Assembly: GCA_026193125.1 (NCBI GenBank)
Contig: JAPHSC010000301.1
Location: forward strand, 1-11,660
Source of the DNA: Gammaproteobacteria bacterium
GTDB lineage: Bacteria; Pseudomonadota; Gammaproteobacteria; Steroidobacterales; BM003
Direction of reading: 5' to 3'
Length of the DNA: 11,660 nt
Part shown: piece after piece, positions 1 to 6,679 of the stretch
Numbering within the stretch: the first letter of the stretch is position 1
Layout of the letters: each line of letters opens with the position of its first letter
Made by a program: the position numbers and the translations under genes
Notes under the pieces: model-generated
Database searches by the model: none
Seen by the model: only the letters and a program-made list of their open reading frames with translations
Told to the model about the DNA's origin: nothing

Positions 1-24
1 GCAGGGAGCGAGAGCATTACACAT
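1..24 (-). CDS. Possible start of a leftward gene cut by the window edge
   Basis: Reading leftward, an ATG at 24-22 opens eight codons (MCNALAPC) that run to the window edge without a stop. An AAGGGAG Shine-Dalgarno sequence at 38-32 lies 7 nt upstream, which is close to ideal. Further upstream are an AT-rich stretch with a TAAAAT hexamer (minus strand, near 70-75) and two adjacent palindromes at 106-130. These signals are consistent with a real gene start. Only eight codons are visible, so no function can be assigned and the start may be chance. Confidence 0.28.
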
Positions 25-105
25 TTACCGGCTCCCTTAATATCCTTGTCGGTAGCGTCAGGTAATTTTATGTTCAATATACAAAGTGTCGTGAATGGAC
101 CCTGC

Positions 106-130
106 TGGCAGTGCCATTCTGGCGCGCCAG
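106..130. promoter_or_regulatory. Two adjacent palindromes, possible operator
   Basis: TGGCA-G-TGCCA (106-116) and CTGGCGCGCCAG (119-130) are perfect inverted repeats separated by 2 nt and share a TGGC/GCCA core. They lie upstream of the AT-rich segment and the candidate leftward start at 24. This could be a tandem repressor or activator site. That function is inferred; only the palindromes are seen. Confidence 0.3.
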
Positions 131-140
131 GGCAGAACTC

Positions 141-205
141 GGATCAGGCAATCAAGAATCCGGACACGCTCGCCAGGCGTGCCCCCGATCCTTCCGGCCT
201 GATCG
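141..205. other. Nested inverted repeats 3' of the cytochrome gene
   Basis: Three inverted repeats are nested: GATCAGGC/GCCTGATC (142-149 with 197-204), CCGGA/TCCGG (160-164 with 193-197, sharing a base with the outer arm) and CACGC/GCGTG (165-169 with 177-181). They begin about 10 nt past the stop codon of the leftward gene. No T-run follows on the minus strand, so this is not a canonical intrinsic terminator. It could be an mRNA 3' structure or a degenerate repeat element. Confidence 0.3.
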
Positions 206-214
206 TTTTCGCAT

Positions 215-1513
215 CTAAAAAGCGGCGTCGAATCCGAACAGGATGTAGTTGTCCTTGTCCAGGTGCCCGGTGTAGTAAATGCCGTCCTGGGCCTTGGTAG
301 AAAGCAAGTCGCCGTTTATCTCGATCAGGCCTTTCACATTACGCATGAAGTAGTAGCTGGCACTGAACGTGATGGTCTGCATGTCTATGCCTTCGTAGAC
401 CGTGTCGGTGTTATCCAGGTCCCCGGCGTCAGCATAGTTAAGCAGGACCGAGAATACCCACTTGTCGCTGTGCATGTAGTCGACGCCTGCAAAACCGCCG
501 CTCCACTCGTAGTTCACGGCCGGATCCAGGAAGCCGTCCCAGCGGTTCCATAGCCATTGGCCGAACCAGTACCACTTGGCGCCGATCTGGCCCGAGACAT
601 CCACGCCCACGGCCAGCTTGTCGGTATCGCGATCACCCGGATCCATACCTGCCGGACCGGTCGCATTAGCCTGCGTTCCTGACAGCCCGAACAGTCCTAT
701 CGAAGCCGCCCCCACGTCTGTGCCGATCCGGCCAAAGACGCTCTTGCCCGTGTCATTGTCGAATAAATGGTCCGGGCGCTTGTAGCCCGGGCTGTTGATG
801 GTGAAGTTCTGCTCTATGCCGTTGCCATTGGAGAACCCCAGGGACAGGTTAAGTGGTCCAAGGTCGGTGCCAAACAGGATGCCGCGATCATAGGTGATGC
901 CGGCGAAGCGGTAGACCATGAAGTCCTGGAAAGTCAGGCGGGTTTCGCGTGGGAACATCAGGTCAGAAAGCTGAAATTGGCCGAGTTGGGCGCCGATACC
1001 GGTGCCAAACAGGTCGTCATGGCTGACCCATGCGTCTTCGACGATGACCTCGCCGTTGCCGCCCTTCTCGGCAAAAATGGCGTAGAAATAGTAGGTGATG
1101 TGCTCGGAAAGGGGCGCGCTGGAGAGTAGCTTGATCAGGTACGGTGCCTGGAAATCCAGGCTGGCATCGGCTTCCACATCACCGGTAACCGGATCCAGTG
1201 CCTCCGAATCACGACCCTGGATATAGGCTTGCACACGCAGCGCCAGCGGCACCTGCTTGGGTAGCTCCAGCATCGGGTCGCCGGTTTCCAGGGTGTAATC
1301 CGGCCAGTTGGGCAGGCGGTAGTTCATATCGTTGAGAAATTGTTCGCCGAAGCTGTTCAGGCGAGGGTAGGCAGCGTGACAGAAATTGCAGCTTACCCCG
1401 TATTCCCTGGCAAACGCGGGTATGGCGTTGGCAGTGTCGGGCAGGGCGCAGAGCAAGCCGAGCATGAGCAGCGTGAACGCGGCGAAGGAAGGAAAGAATC
1501 TGGAGCGGGTCAT
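215..1513 (-). CDS. Monohaem cytochrome c-outer-membrane beta-barrel fusion (Cyc2-like layout)
   Basis: This encodes a 432-residue secreted protein. The ATG at 1513-1511 is chosen because AAAGGAG (1528-1522) lies 8 nt upstream and the protein then begins with a textbook signal peptide: MTRSRFF, a hydrophobic core to residue 24, and an ANA cleavage site at 28-30. An in-frame start 7 codons earlier lacks these features. The mature N-terminus carries a single haem c attachment motif, C42-N-F-C45-H46, followed by PRLNSFG (50-56). The remaining roughly 370 residues are rich in aromatic and glycine residues with alternating polarity, and the protein ends in Phe (FGFDAAF), as outer-membrane barrels do. 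The order of parts, a haem motif just after the signal peptide and then a porin-like barrel, matches Cyc2-type fused cytochrome-porins, which move electrons across the outer membrane in iron oxidisers. A role in extracellular electron transfer is inferred. No other electron-transfer gene is visible nearby. It may instead belong to a related family of haem-tagged barrels of unknown function. Confidence 0.7.
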   Translation of the reverse strand: MTRSRFFPSFAAFTLLMLGLLCALPDTANAIPAFAREYGVSCNFCHAAYPRLNSFGEQFLNDMNYRLPNWPDYTLETGDPMLELPKQVPLALRVQAYIQGRDSEALDPVTGDVEADASLDFQAPYLIKLLSSAPLSEHITYYFYAIFAEKGGNGEVIVEDAWVSHDDLFGTGIGAQLGQFQLSDLMFPRETRLTFQDFMVYRFAGITYDRGILFGTDLGPLNLSLGFSNGNGIEQNFTINSPGYKRPDHLFDNDTGKSVFGRIGTDVGAASIGLFGLSGTQANATGPAGMDPGDRDTDKLAVGVDVSGQIGAKWYWFGQWLWNRWDGFLDPAVNYEWSGGFAGVDYMHSDKWVFSVLLNYADAGDLDNTDTVYEGIDMQTITFSASYYFMRNVKGLIEINGDLLSTKAQDGIYYTGHLDKDNYILFGFDAAF

Positions 1514-1812
1514 ATGCGGAACTCCTTTCGGCAAATCAACCTGCGTTCATTCGACCCGTCTTGGCCAGCGGTTGCCATACGCAATTGCCGTGATAAAGCA
1601 TGCTTTTGGGTCTGAATCTGTGGTTTTTGACCCAGGGATTCGAGTGTGCACCGGATACATACCATTCCGACCCTGACTCTCAGCACCCATCCCGCCTGGG
1701 CCGAGGGGCCTGGTGGTTTAAATACTCGGTAACAGCTCAATCAATCATGTCCGCGCTCAATATTCTCGCTAACGCATAGCCCGCAGCCCGAAGCTGCCGG
1801 TACAATGCCCGC
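1514..1812. other. Divergent intergenic region
   Basis: These 299 bases separate the divergent cytochrome-barrel and M50 genes and must hold the promoters for both. The visible elements are the cytochrome ribosome-binding site (1522-1528), a 6-bp inverted repeat TGGGTC/GACCCA (1607-1612 with 1629-1634), an AT-rich TTTAAATA tract near 1715, and the TACAAT hexamer at 1801. I could not identify a convincing -35/-10 pair for the cytochrome gene. The short ORFs here have no recognisable product. Confidence 0.5.
1801..1806 (+). promoter_or_regulatory. -10-like hexamer for the M50 gene (leaderless transcript likely)
   Basis: TACAAT matches the -10 consensus TATAAT at five of six bases and ends 6 nt before the ATG at 1813. 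Transcription would therefore start at or next to the A of the start codon. No Shine-Dalgarno sequence precedes the ATG, which fits a leaderless mRNA. No good -35 element is seen 16-18 nt upstream. Confidence 0.45.
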
Positions 1813-2469
1813 ATGATTGAAATGACACTGATCCAGAAGATCGCCGTTTACGCCTTGCCCCTGTTGTTCGCCATCACGGTGCACGAGGCCGCGCACGGTT
1901 ATGCCGCCCGCCACTTCGGCGATCGTACTGCCGAAATGCTGGGCCGCCTGACCCTGAATCCGATCAAGCATATTGACCCCGTGGGTACGGTGGTCATTCC
2001 GCTGGTGCTGTTGTTGAGTGGCTCAGGGTTTATTTTTGGCTGGGCCAAGCCGGTGCCCGTATCGCCGCGCAATTTCAAGAACCCCGGCAGGGACATGGCC
2101 ATCGTGGCTGCCGCCGGGCCTGCGTCCAACGTGCTGATGGCACTGTTCTGGGCGATCATGATGCGTGTTTCGGCGGGCCTGATGTCCGAGTTGGGCAATG
2201 CCGGCCAGGCGATATTCCTGATGGCCCAGTTTGGCGTGATCATAAACGCGCTGCTGGCAGTGCTGAATATGTTGCCTATTCCGCCCCTGGATGGTGGTCG
2301 CGTCGCCGTGGGGCTGTTGCCGCCCAAGGCCTCATACAGCCTGTCCCAGGTAGAGCCTTATGGCATGTGGATACTGGTCGCCTTAATGTTTACCGGCATG
2401 CTGGCGCCCATCATCGGGCCATTCATCAACCTGGTGGTGAAGTTGGTCACCACCCTGGTGGGTTTGTAG
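1813..2469 (+). CDS. M50-family site-2 zinc metalloprotease, integral membrane
   Basis: This 218-residue polytopic membrane protein belongs to the compact site-2 protease family (peptidase M50, Rip/YwhC-like), which cleaves substrates within the membrane. The zinc motif HEAAH is at residues 24-28 in the first hydrophobic segment. The GPASN motif (102-106) and the distal N-x2-P-x-P-x2-DG motif (152-161, with D160 as the third zinc ligand) are both present, so the active site is complete. Hydrophobic segments occur around residues 8-28, 57-77, 95-118, 133-155 and 185-216. There is no PDZ domain, and the length is normal for this short subgroup. The ATG at 1813 lacks a Shine-Dalgarno sequence; a second ATG at 1822 is possible. 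The gene diverges from the cytochrome gene and converges on the M13 gene. Its natural substrate cannot be inferred from this context. Confidence 0.9.
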   Translation: MIEMTLIQKIAVYALPLLFAITVHEAAHGYAARHFGDRTAEMLGRLTLNPIKHIDPVGTVVIPLVLLLSGSGFIFGWAKPVPVSPRNFKNPGRDMAIVAAAGPASNVLMALFWAIMMRVSAGLMSELGNAGQAIFLMAQFGVIINALLAVLNMLPIPPLDGGRVAVGLLPPKASYSLSQVEPYGMWILVALMFTGMLAPIIGPFINLVVKLVTTLVGL

Positions 2470-2580
2470 GCGAAAAAAGGGGCCTTGCCAATCAGGGGGA
2501 CAGCAACCCTATCTCCTGCAGTTACGGTTGCTGTCCCCATAATACGGTTGGTTCGAGGTGGCGAAAAAAAGGGGCCTTGC
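2469..2580. repeat. Near-identical 20-nt direct repeat of a terminator half
   Basis: Positions 2469-2488 and 2560-2580 are identical except for one extra A in the second A-run. Each copy holds the A-run, GGGGCC and TTGC, meaning the left arm and loop of the terminator hairpin. Only the second copy is followed by the matching right arm. The REP-like palindrome sits between the two copies. The arrangement looks like an insertion that duplicated half of an ancestral terminator. Confidence 0.6.
2496..2538. repeat. REP-like palindrome (GGGGACAG family)
   Basis: A perfect 13-bp inverted repeat, GGGGACAGCAACC (2496-2508) and GGTTGCTGTCCCC (2526-2538), encloses a 17-nt loop. Read on the minus strand, the right arm plus the adjacent GTAAC gives GGGGACAGCAACCGTAAC. 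That differs at one base from the units at 6615 and 6639. The 5' GGGG head, the palindromic design and the intergenic position between convergent genes are typical of REP elements mobilised by REP-associated tyrosine (RAYT, IS200/IS605-like) transposases. No such transposase gene is in the window. Confidence 0.7.
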
Positions 2581-2590
2581 GGCCCCTTTT
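2564..2590. terminator. Bidirectional intrinsic terminator
   Basis: GGGGCC (2571-2576), loop TTGC and GGCCCC (2581-2586) form a GC stem flanked by seven A on the left and TTTT on the right. It can therefore end transcription of the rightward M50 gene and of the leftward M13 gene, whose stop codon is at 2606-2608. Confidence 0.85.
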
Positions 2591-2605
2591 CTGTGTTGCT
2601 GGTGC

Positions 2606-4657
2606 TTACCAGATCTTTACCCGCTGGTCGGGCGGCAGATACAGTGCGTCATCTTCCTTGACGTCGAATGCTTCATAGAATTCAGGAACATTCCTGACCA
2701 CACCGTTTACGCGAAACTTGGCCGGGGAATGGGGGTCGGTGCCAACTTGCTGACGCAGGGCTTCTTCCCGCGACTTGCTTAGCCAAGCCTGGGCATAGCC
2801 GATGAATACTCGCTGCACCCCGGTGAAGCCATCCATCACCGGCGCCGGCTTGCCACCGAGTGACATTTCATAGGCCTTCAGGGCGATACTCAGGCCACCC
2901 AGGTCGCCGATGTTTTCACCCAGGGTGAATTCACCGTTCACATTCAAATCATCAAATACCTTGAATTCGCTGTACTGGGCAGTCAGCGCGTCAGTACGCG
3001 ACTTGAACTCGGCCTTGTCTTCATCAGTCCACCAGTTACGCATCACGCCGTCACCGTCGAAGGTGCTGCCCATGTCATCAAAGCCGTGACCGATCTCATG
3101 ACCGATGACAGCACCGATGGCGCCGTAGTTCACGGCATCGTCAGCGCTCATGTCGAAGAACGGCGGCTGCAAAATGCCGGCAGGGAAAACGATCTCGTTC
3201 AATGCCGGGCTGTAGTAGGCGTTCACGGTCTGGGGCGTCATGCCCCATTCAGTGCGATCCACCGGCCCATGCATACGGGCGATCTCACGCTGATAGTTAG
3301 CCTCGTTTACCCGCTGCACATTGCCAAACAGGTCCTTGGCGTCGATAGTCACGGCGGAGTAGTCACGCCATACATCGGGATAGCCGATCTTGGGCGTGAA
3401 CTTGGACAGCTTGTCCAGGGCCTGGGCCTTGGTCTCATCACCCATCCAGTCCAGTTCCTTGATGCTTGCCTCGTAGGCCTTGACCAGGTTGCCAACCAGT
3501 TCCTGCATGCGCGCCTTGGCTGCAGGCGGGAAATGCCGGCTGACATAGACCTTGCCTACGACCTCGCCCAGGGTGCCGTTTACCAGGGTCACACTGCGAC
3601 GCCAGTCCTCGCGTTGCTCGGGTGTGCCGCGCATCACGGTGCCACGGAAGGCAAAGCGCCGGTCATCCAGTTCCTTGGTCAGCTCTGTGGCCGATGCATC
3701 CAGCAGGTGGAAGCGCAGATAGTTTTTCCAGGTGTCTATATCGGTGGAGCTGATGATCGAATCCAGTGCCTTGGTGTAGTCCACCATACCCACCACGATC
3801 TGATCCAGGCTGTCGAATTGCGCGGCCTTCATGAAGGCGCTCCAGTCGAAGTTGGGCATCAACTGGGGCAGGTCAGCCACCGTGTACATGTTGTAGAGTT
3901 TATTCAGGTCGCGGGTATCTTCCTTGAGCATATGCTGTTTGGCGAGGCGGGTTTCCAGCGCCATGATGCGCTCAGCCGCCGCCTGCGGTTCGGCCACGTC
4001 GGCCAGGGCCAGCATGTCCGCTACATATTTCACGTATTCCACGCGAATATGCTCGGACTTCTCGCCTTCCTTGAAGTAGTACTCACGCTCGGGCAGGCCC
4101 AGGCCTCCCTGCAAAAGGTACATGGCGTAGTCGCTGGGCTTTTTCAGGTCGGCGTACTGGAAATATTCAAAAGGCGAGCCGTAACCGAAGCGCATGGCGC
4201 GGGCAAAGTAGGTAGGCAGATCGCTGGCGCTCTGAATGGCATCGATTACAGCCATTTCGTCAGCCAGGGGCTTCAGGCCCAGGGCATTGCGCGTGTCCCA
4301 GTCAAGATAGGACGCGTACATGTCGCCCACTTTCTGCTCGTCACTGCCAAGCGGAGCCTCTTTCTGGGCTGCTTCCTGGATGATGGTGCGCACATTGTCC
4401 TCGTTCTGTTCGTGGACAATGTAGCCGACCCCGTACGAGGCCTTGTCGGCGGGTATCTCGGTCCTGGCCAGCCAGGCGCCGTCCACGTATTCGTGGAAGT
4501 CATCACCGGGTCGAACGCTGGTGTCCATATTCTCCAGGTAGACACCGGATTTCAGCGGTGCTGCCTGCGTCAGCTGCGCGGCGGGACTGGCCGGTTCCTT
4601 GGAACATCCAGTCAGGGCGAGGGCCGCCGCAGCGGTCAAAAGCCAAATGGTTTTCAT
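2606..4657 (-). CDS. M13-family zinc metalloendopeptidase, lipoprotein (neprilysin/PepO-like)
   Basis: This 683-residue enzyme is of the neprilysin/endothelin-converting-enzyme family, which cleaves oligopeptides on the amino side of hydrophobic residues. The start at 4657 is supported by AAGGA at 4667-4663 with a 5-nt spacer; the frame is open 12 codons further upstream, but without such a site. Residues 1-18 form a lipoprotein signal with lipobox LTGC and acylated C18, so the protein is probably membrane-anchored in the periplasm or outer membrane. The zinc motif HEIGH is at 520-524, the third ligand E581 lies in ENIGDLGG, and substrate-binding N479-A-Y is present. The 41-residue N-to-H spacing equals that of neprilysin. 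The C-terminus KIW resembles the family's conserved -VW end. All catalytic residues are intact. It shares a divergent intergenic region with the FAD oxidoreductase gene. The function is firm at family level; the substrate is unknown. Confidence 0.95.
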   Translation of the reverse strand: MKTIWLLTAAAALALTGCSKEPASPAAQLTQAAPLKSGVYLENMDTSVRPGDDFHEYVDGAWLARTEIPADKASYGVGYIVHEQNEDNVRTIIQEAAQKEAPLGSDEQKVGDMYASYLDWDTRNALGLKPLADEMAVIDAIQSASDLPTYFARAMRFGYGSPFEYFQYADLKKPSDYAMYLLQGGLGLPEREYYFKEGEKSEHIRVEYVKYVADMLALADVAEPQAAAERIMALETRLAKQHMLKEDTRDLNKLYNMYTVADLPQLMPNFDWSAFMKAAQFDSLDQIVVGMVDYTKALDSIISSTDIDTWKNYLRFHLLDASATELTKELDDRRFAFRGTVMRGTPEQREDWRRSVTLVNGTLGEVVGKVYVSRHFPPAAKARMQELVGNLVKAYEASIKELDWMGDETKAQALDKLSKFTPKIGYPDVWRDYSAVTIDAKDLFGNVQRVNEANYQREIARMHGPVDRTEWGMTPQTVNAYYSPALNEIVFPAGILQPPFFDMSADDAVNYGAIGAVIGHEIGHGFDDMGSTFDGDGVMRNWWTDEDKAEFKSRTDALTAQYSEFKVFDDLNVNGEFTLGENIGDLGGLSIALKAYEMSLGGKPAPVMDGFTGVQRVFIGYAQAWLSKSREEALRQQVGTDPHSPAKFRVNGVVRNVPEFYEAFDVKEDDALYLPPDQRVKIW

Positions 4658-4691
4658 AAACATCCTTATAACTGTCAAAAAAACTGTCGGC

Positions 4692-4697
4692 ATTATC
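4692..4697 (-). promoter_or_regulatory. Extended -10 promoter element of the M13 gene
   Basis: On the minus strand GATAAT is preceded by TGC, giving the extended -10 pattern TG-n-GATAAT. It lies 34 nt upstream of the ATG. No -35 hexamer is recognisable at the expected distance, which is usual for extended -10 promoters. A perfect palindrome occupies that position instead. Confidence 0.5.
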
Positions 4698-4705
4698 GCA
4701 TAAGT

Positions 4706-4720
4706 GCGCCGGCCCGGCGC
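4706..4720. promoter_or_regulatory. 15-nt GC palindrome over the M13 -35 region
   Basis: GCGCCGG-C-CCGGCGC is a perfect 7-1-7 inverted repeat composed only of G and C. It begins 8 nt upstream of the candidate -10 of the M13 gene, where a repressor or activator could bind. The role is inferred. Confidence 0.35.
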
Positions 4721-4960
4721 GCCGCGACATGGGCCACCGTGATTGTTACCTATTCCCTACGACAGGGCTAAAACGCGGAAGTTCCGCCGGCATGACAAAG
4801 GGATGGGTGTCGATGTTCTCACCAAGAGCCTGGAAAACTCGGGTAACCGGACGCAGCCAGGCTGGCTCAGCAGGGGTTTGCCACAGGTTTTCGAGGGCGG
4901 CAGGCGTCCTGACGGGGAAATCTCTTGCCCCGAATGCATCCCTGGCGTGGGCGGTGCGCC

Positions 4961-4966
4961 TATAAT
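4961..4966 (+). promoter_or_regulatory. Consensus -10 hexamer of the FAD oxidoreductase gene
   Basis: A perfect TATAAT lies 28 nt upstream of the GTG start, predicting a short leader of about 22 nt. The -35 region (around 4937-4944) does not resemble TTGACA, so the promoter may need an activator. Confidence 0.5.
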
Positions 4967-4984
4967 CAGGCTGCTTGCATTGCC

Positions 4985-4988
4985 GGAG
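4985..4988 (+). promoter_or_regulatory. Ribosome-binding site that decides the GTG start
   Basis: GGAG lies 6 nt upstream of the GTG at 4995. The in-frame ATG at 4989 directly abuts GGAG with no spacer, too close for normal initiation. Confidence 0.55.
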
Positions 4989-4994
4989 ATGGTT

Positions 4995-6614
4995 GTGACA
5001 GAACTGACGCCCAGCACTATTCGTATCGGCCATCGCTACCGTCCGAAACGCCTGGCCGAGCGCTATGACGCGGTGCTAATCGGCTCCGGTATCAGCGGCC
5101 TGACCAGCGCCGCCCTGCTCAGCGAACTTGGCTGGAAAGTGTGTGTACTTGAGCAGCACTACACCGCCGGTGGCTTTACCCATTCCTATGATCGCCAGGG
5201 TTACGAGTGGGACGTGGGCGTGCATTACATCGGTGAAGTCGGTACCCGGACGCGCTCACGCAAGCTGTTTGATTTCTTGTCCGAGGGCAAGCTCCAGTGG
5301 GCGCCCATGGACCCCGAGTACGACCGCTTTTATATCGGCGAGAAGGTGTTTTGCGCGCACGCCGGGAAGCAGGAATTCCAGGATAATCTGTTGCGGCAGT
5401 TCCCCGGGGAGCAAGCGGCTATCAGTGCCTACATGGGTTTGCTGGCACAGGTAAGCAAGGCCATGCCCGTCTTCGCCATGAGTCGGCTGCTTAAGCCATG
5501 GCAACGCTGGTTACTCGGTCCGTACTTGCGCGCAAAAATTCCTTCCTTGTTGTTGCGCACGACTTACGAGGTGCTGAGTGAGCTTACCGATAACCAGGAT
5601 TTGCTCGCGGTGCTGACCGGTCAATGGGGTGACATGGGTCTTCCACCCAGGCGATCCAGCTTCCTGGTACATGCCCTGATAGCCCGACATTACCTGTATG
5701 GTGGCTATTATCCGGTTGGCGGCAGCTGGAAAATTGCCGAGAGCATCATTCCACGCATCCAGCGCCACGGTGGCGAGGTGTTTACCTACGCACGCGTGAA
5801 ACAAATCCTGGTCGAGCAGGACAAGGTCAGGGGTGTGGAAATGCAGGATGGGCATGTCATTGAATGCCCCTGCGTCATTTCCTCCGCCGGCATACACAAT
5901 ACCTTTGAGAGGCTCCTGCCGGCCGAGGTGGTGCGCCGGGCAGGTTATACATCGCGGCTGCCCGCTGTGAAGCCCAGTGTTTCGCACCTGGGTGTCTATA
6001 TTGGTCTGCAAGCCACTGCGGCGGAGCTTGGACTGCCGAAAACCAATTTCTGGATTTATCCCGGCAACGACTACGACGCTGCCGTGCAACGTTTCATGGA
6101 CGACGGGGAGGCGCCGTTTCCGGTGGTTTACGTGTCCTTTCCTTCGGCCAAGGATCCCGATTACCTGAATCGCCGGCCCGGGACGGCGACCATAGAGATT
6201 GTCGCGCCGGCGCCCTACGTGTGGTTCGAACAATGGAAGGACACTATCTGGGGTAAGCGTGGCGATGACTACGAGGCCTTCAAGACGCAACTGGGTGAGC
6301 GGCTGATGGAAGTGCTGTACCAAAAGCTTCCCCATCTGCGCGGCAGGGTGGATTACTACGAGGTGTCCACGCCGTTGTCCACGGAGTATTTCTGCGCCTA
6401 CGGGCGCGGGGAGTTATACGGTATAGATCATGATCCCGATCGCTTTCGCCAGGACTGGCTCGGTCCGCGGACCAGTATTCCAGGGCTATGGTTAACTGGC
6501 CAGGACGTGCTCACCTGCGGGGTGACCGGAGCGATGATGGCAGGAGTACTGACCACCACGGCTGTCGTCGGAATGCGTCGTATGAGCAAGCTCATGCCAC
6601 GCATTTTCAACTAG
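4995..6614 (+). CDS. FAD-dependent oxidoreductase, RetSat/phytoene-desaturase-like
   Basis: This 539-residue flavoprotein belongs to the all-trans-retinol saturase/CRTI-type carotenoid desaturase-isomerase superfamily, whose members saturate, desaturate or isomerise polyene or other hydrophobic substrates. The FAD-binding Rossmann motif GSGISG (30-35) is followed by E53, which contacts the FAD ribose. The family signature continues with AGGFTHS (58-64) and DVGVHYIG (73-80), very like retinol saturase. The C-terminal FAD motif LTGQD (500-504) and CGVTGAMMAG (508-517) are intact. There is no signal peptide; membrane association is likely through hydrophobic surfaces. The GTG start is preferred (GGAG, 6-nt spacer), with ATG 4989 as the alternative. 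It stands alone between two leftward peptidase genes, with no carotenoid genes nearby, so the substrate is unknown. Confidence 0.88.
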   Translation: MTELTPSTIRIGHRYRPKRLAERYDAVLIGSGISGLTSAALLSELGWKVCVLEQHYTAGGFTHSYDRQGYEWDVGVHYIGEVGTRTRSRKLFDFLSEGKLQWAPMDPEYDRFYIGEKVFCAHAGKQEFQDNLLRQFPGEQAAISAYMGLLAQVSKAMPVFAMSRLLKPWQRWLLGPYLRAKIPSLLLRTTYEVLSELTDNQDLLAVLTGQWGDMGLPPRRSSFLVHALIARHYLYGGYYPVGGSWKIAESIIPRIQRHGGEVFTYARVKQILVEQDKVRGVEMQDGHVIECPCVISSAGIHNTFERLLPAEVVRRAGYTSRLPAVKPSVSHLGVYIGLQATAAELGLPKTNFWIYPGNDYDAAVQRFMDDGEAPFPVVYVSFPSAKDPDYLNRRPGTATIEIVAPAPYVWFEQWKDTIWGKRGDDYEAFKTQLGERLMEVLYQKLPHLRGRVDYYEVSTPLSTEYFCAYGRGELYGIDHDPDRFRQDWLGPRTSIPGLWLTGQDVLTCGVTGAMMAGVLTTTAVVGMRRMSKLMPRIFN

Positions 6615-6657
6615 GGGGACAGTAACCGTAACCGTTAAGGGGACAGTAACCGTAACC
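6615..6657 (+). repeat. Two tandem REP-like units
   Basis: GGGGACAGTAACCGTAACC occurs at 6615-6633 and again, identically, at 6639-6657, a 24-nt period. The first unit begins directly after the stop codon of the FAD enzyme. Both units have the same orientation, and no inverted partner is present, unlike the palindrome at 2496. They belong to the same family as that palindrome. No T-run terminator is visible between the convergent stops at 6614 and 6680. Confidence 0.7.
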
Positions 6658-6679
6658 TCTCGGCCATGAGCCCCGTGAC

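Larger units (their letters stand above)
4658..4994. other. Divergent intergenic region between M13 and FAD-enzyme genes
   Basis: These 337 bases hold the M13 ribosome-binding site (4663-4667), an extended -10 for M13 (4692-4697), a GC-rich 15-nt palindrome (4706-4720), a TATAAT hexamer (4961-4966) and the GGAG site of the rightward gene (4985-4988). A short GGGG/CCCC hairpin lies at 4914-4931. The frame of the FAD enzyme stays open leftward to 4743, but the added sequence does not resemble the family and would include the promoter. I see no gene here. Confidence 0.55.

Noticed and set aside
1..300. A + strand frame open from the edge that contains a CWQCH haem-like motif
   Set aside because: It runs antisense into the end of the cytochrome-barrel gene, the rest of the translation is not protein-like, and a single CxxCH in one short frame can arise by chance. 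Sequence to the left would be needed to revive it.
1510..1740. A 76-codon minus-strand frame reading into the cytochrome gene start
   Set aside because: It is out of frame with the cytochrome gene, covers its promoter region and has no protein features.
4673..4678. A perfect TTGACA on the minus strand upstream of the M13 gene
   Set aside because: Its matching -10 would fall inside the coding sequence, after the start codon. The GATAAT at 4692-4697 is better placed.
3086..4771. A 561-codon open frame on the + strand, antisense to the M13 gene
   Set aside because: It lies almost wholly opposite a clearly functional M13 peptidase, has no recognisable domain and is explained by GC-rich codon use on the other strand.
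4743..4994. An N-terminal extension of the FAD enzyme from an upstream ATG at 4743
   Set aside because: The extra residues do not resemble the family and the TATAAT promoter element lies inside the extension. A start with a ribosome-binding site exists at 4995.
5511..6335. A 274-codon open frame antisense to the FAD oxidoreductase
   Set aside because: It mirrors a well-supported flavoenzyme, and its translation shows no domain or export signal.
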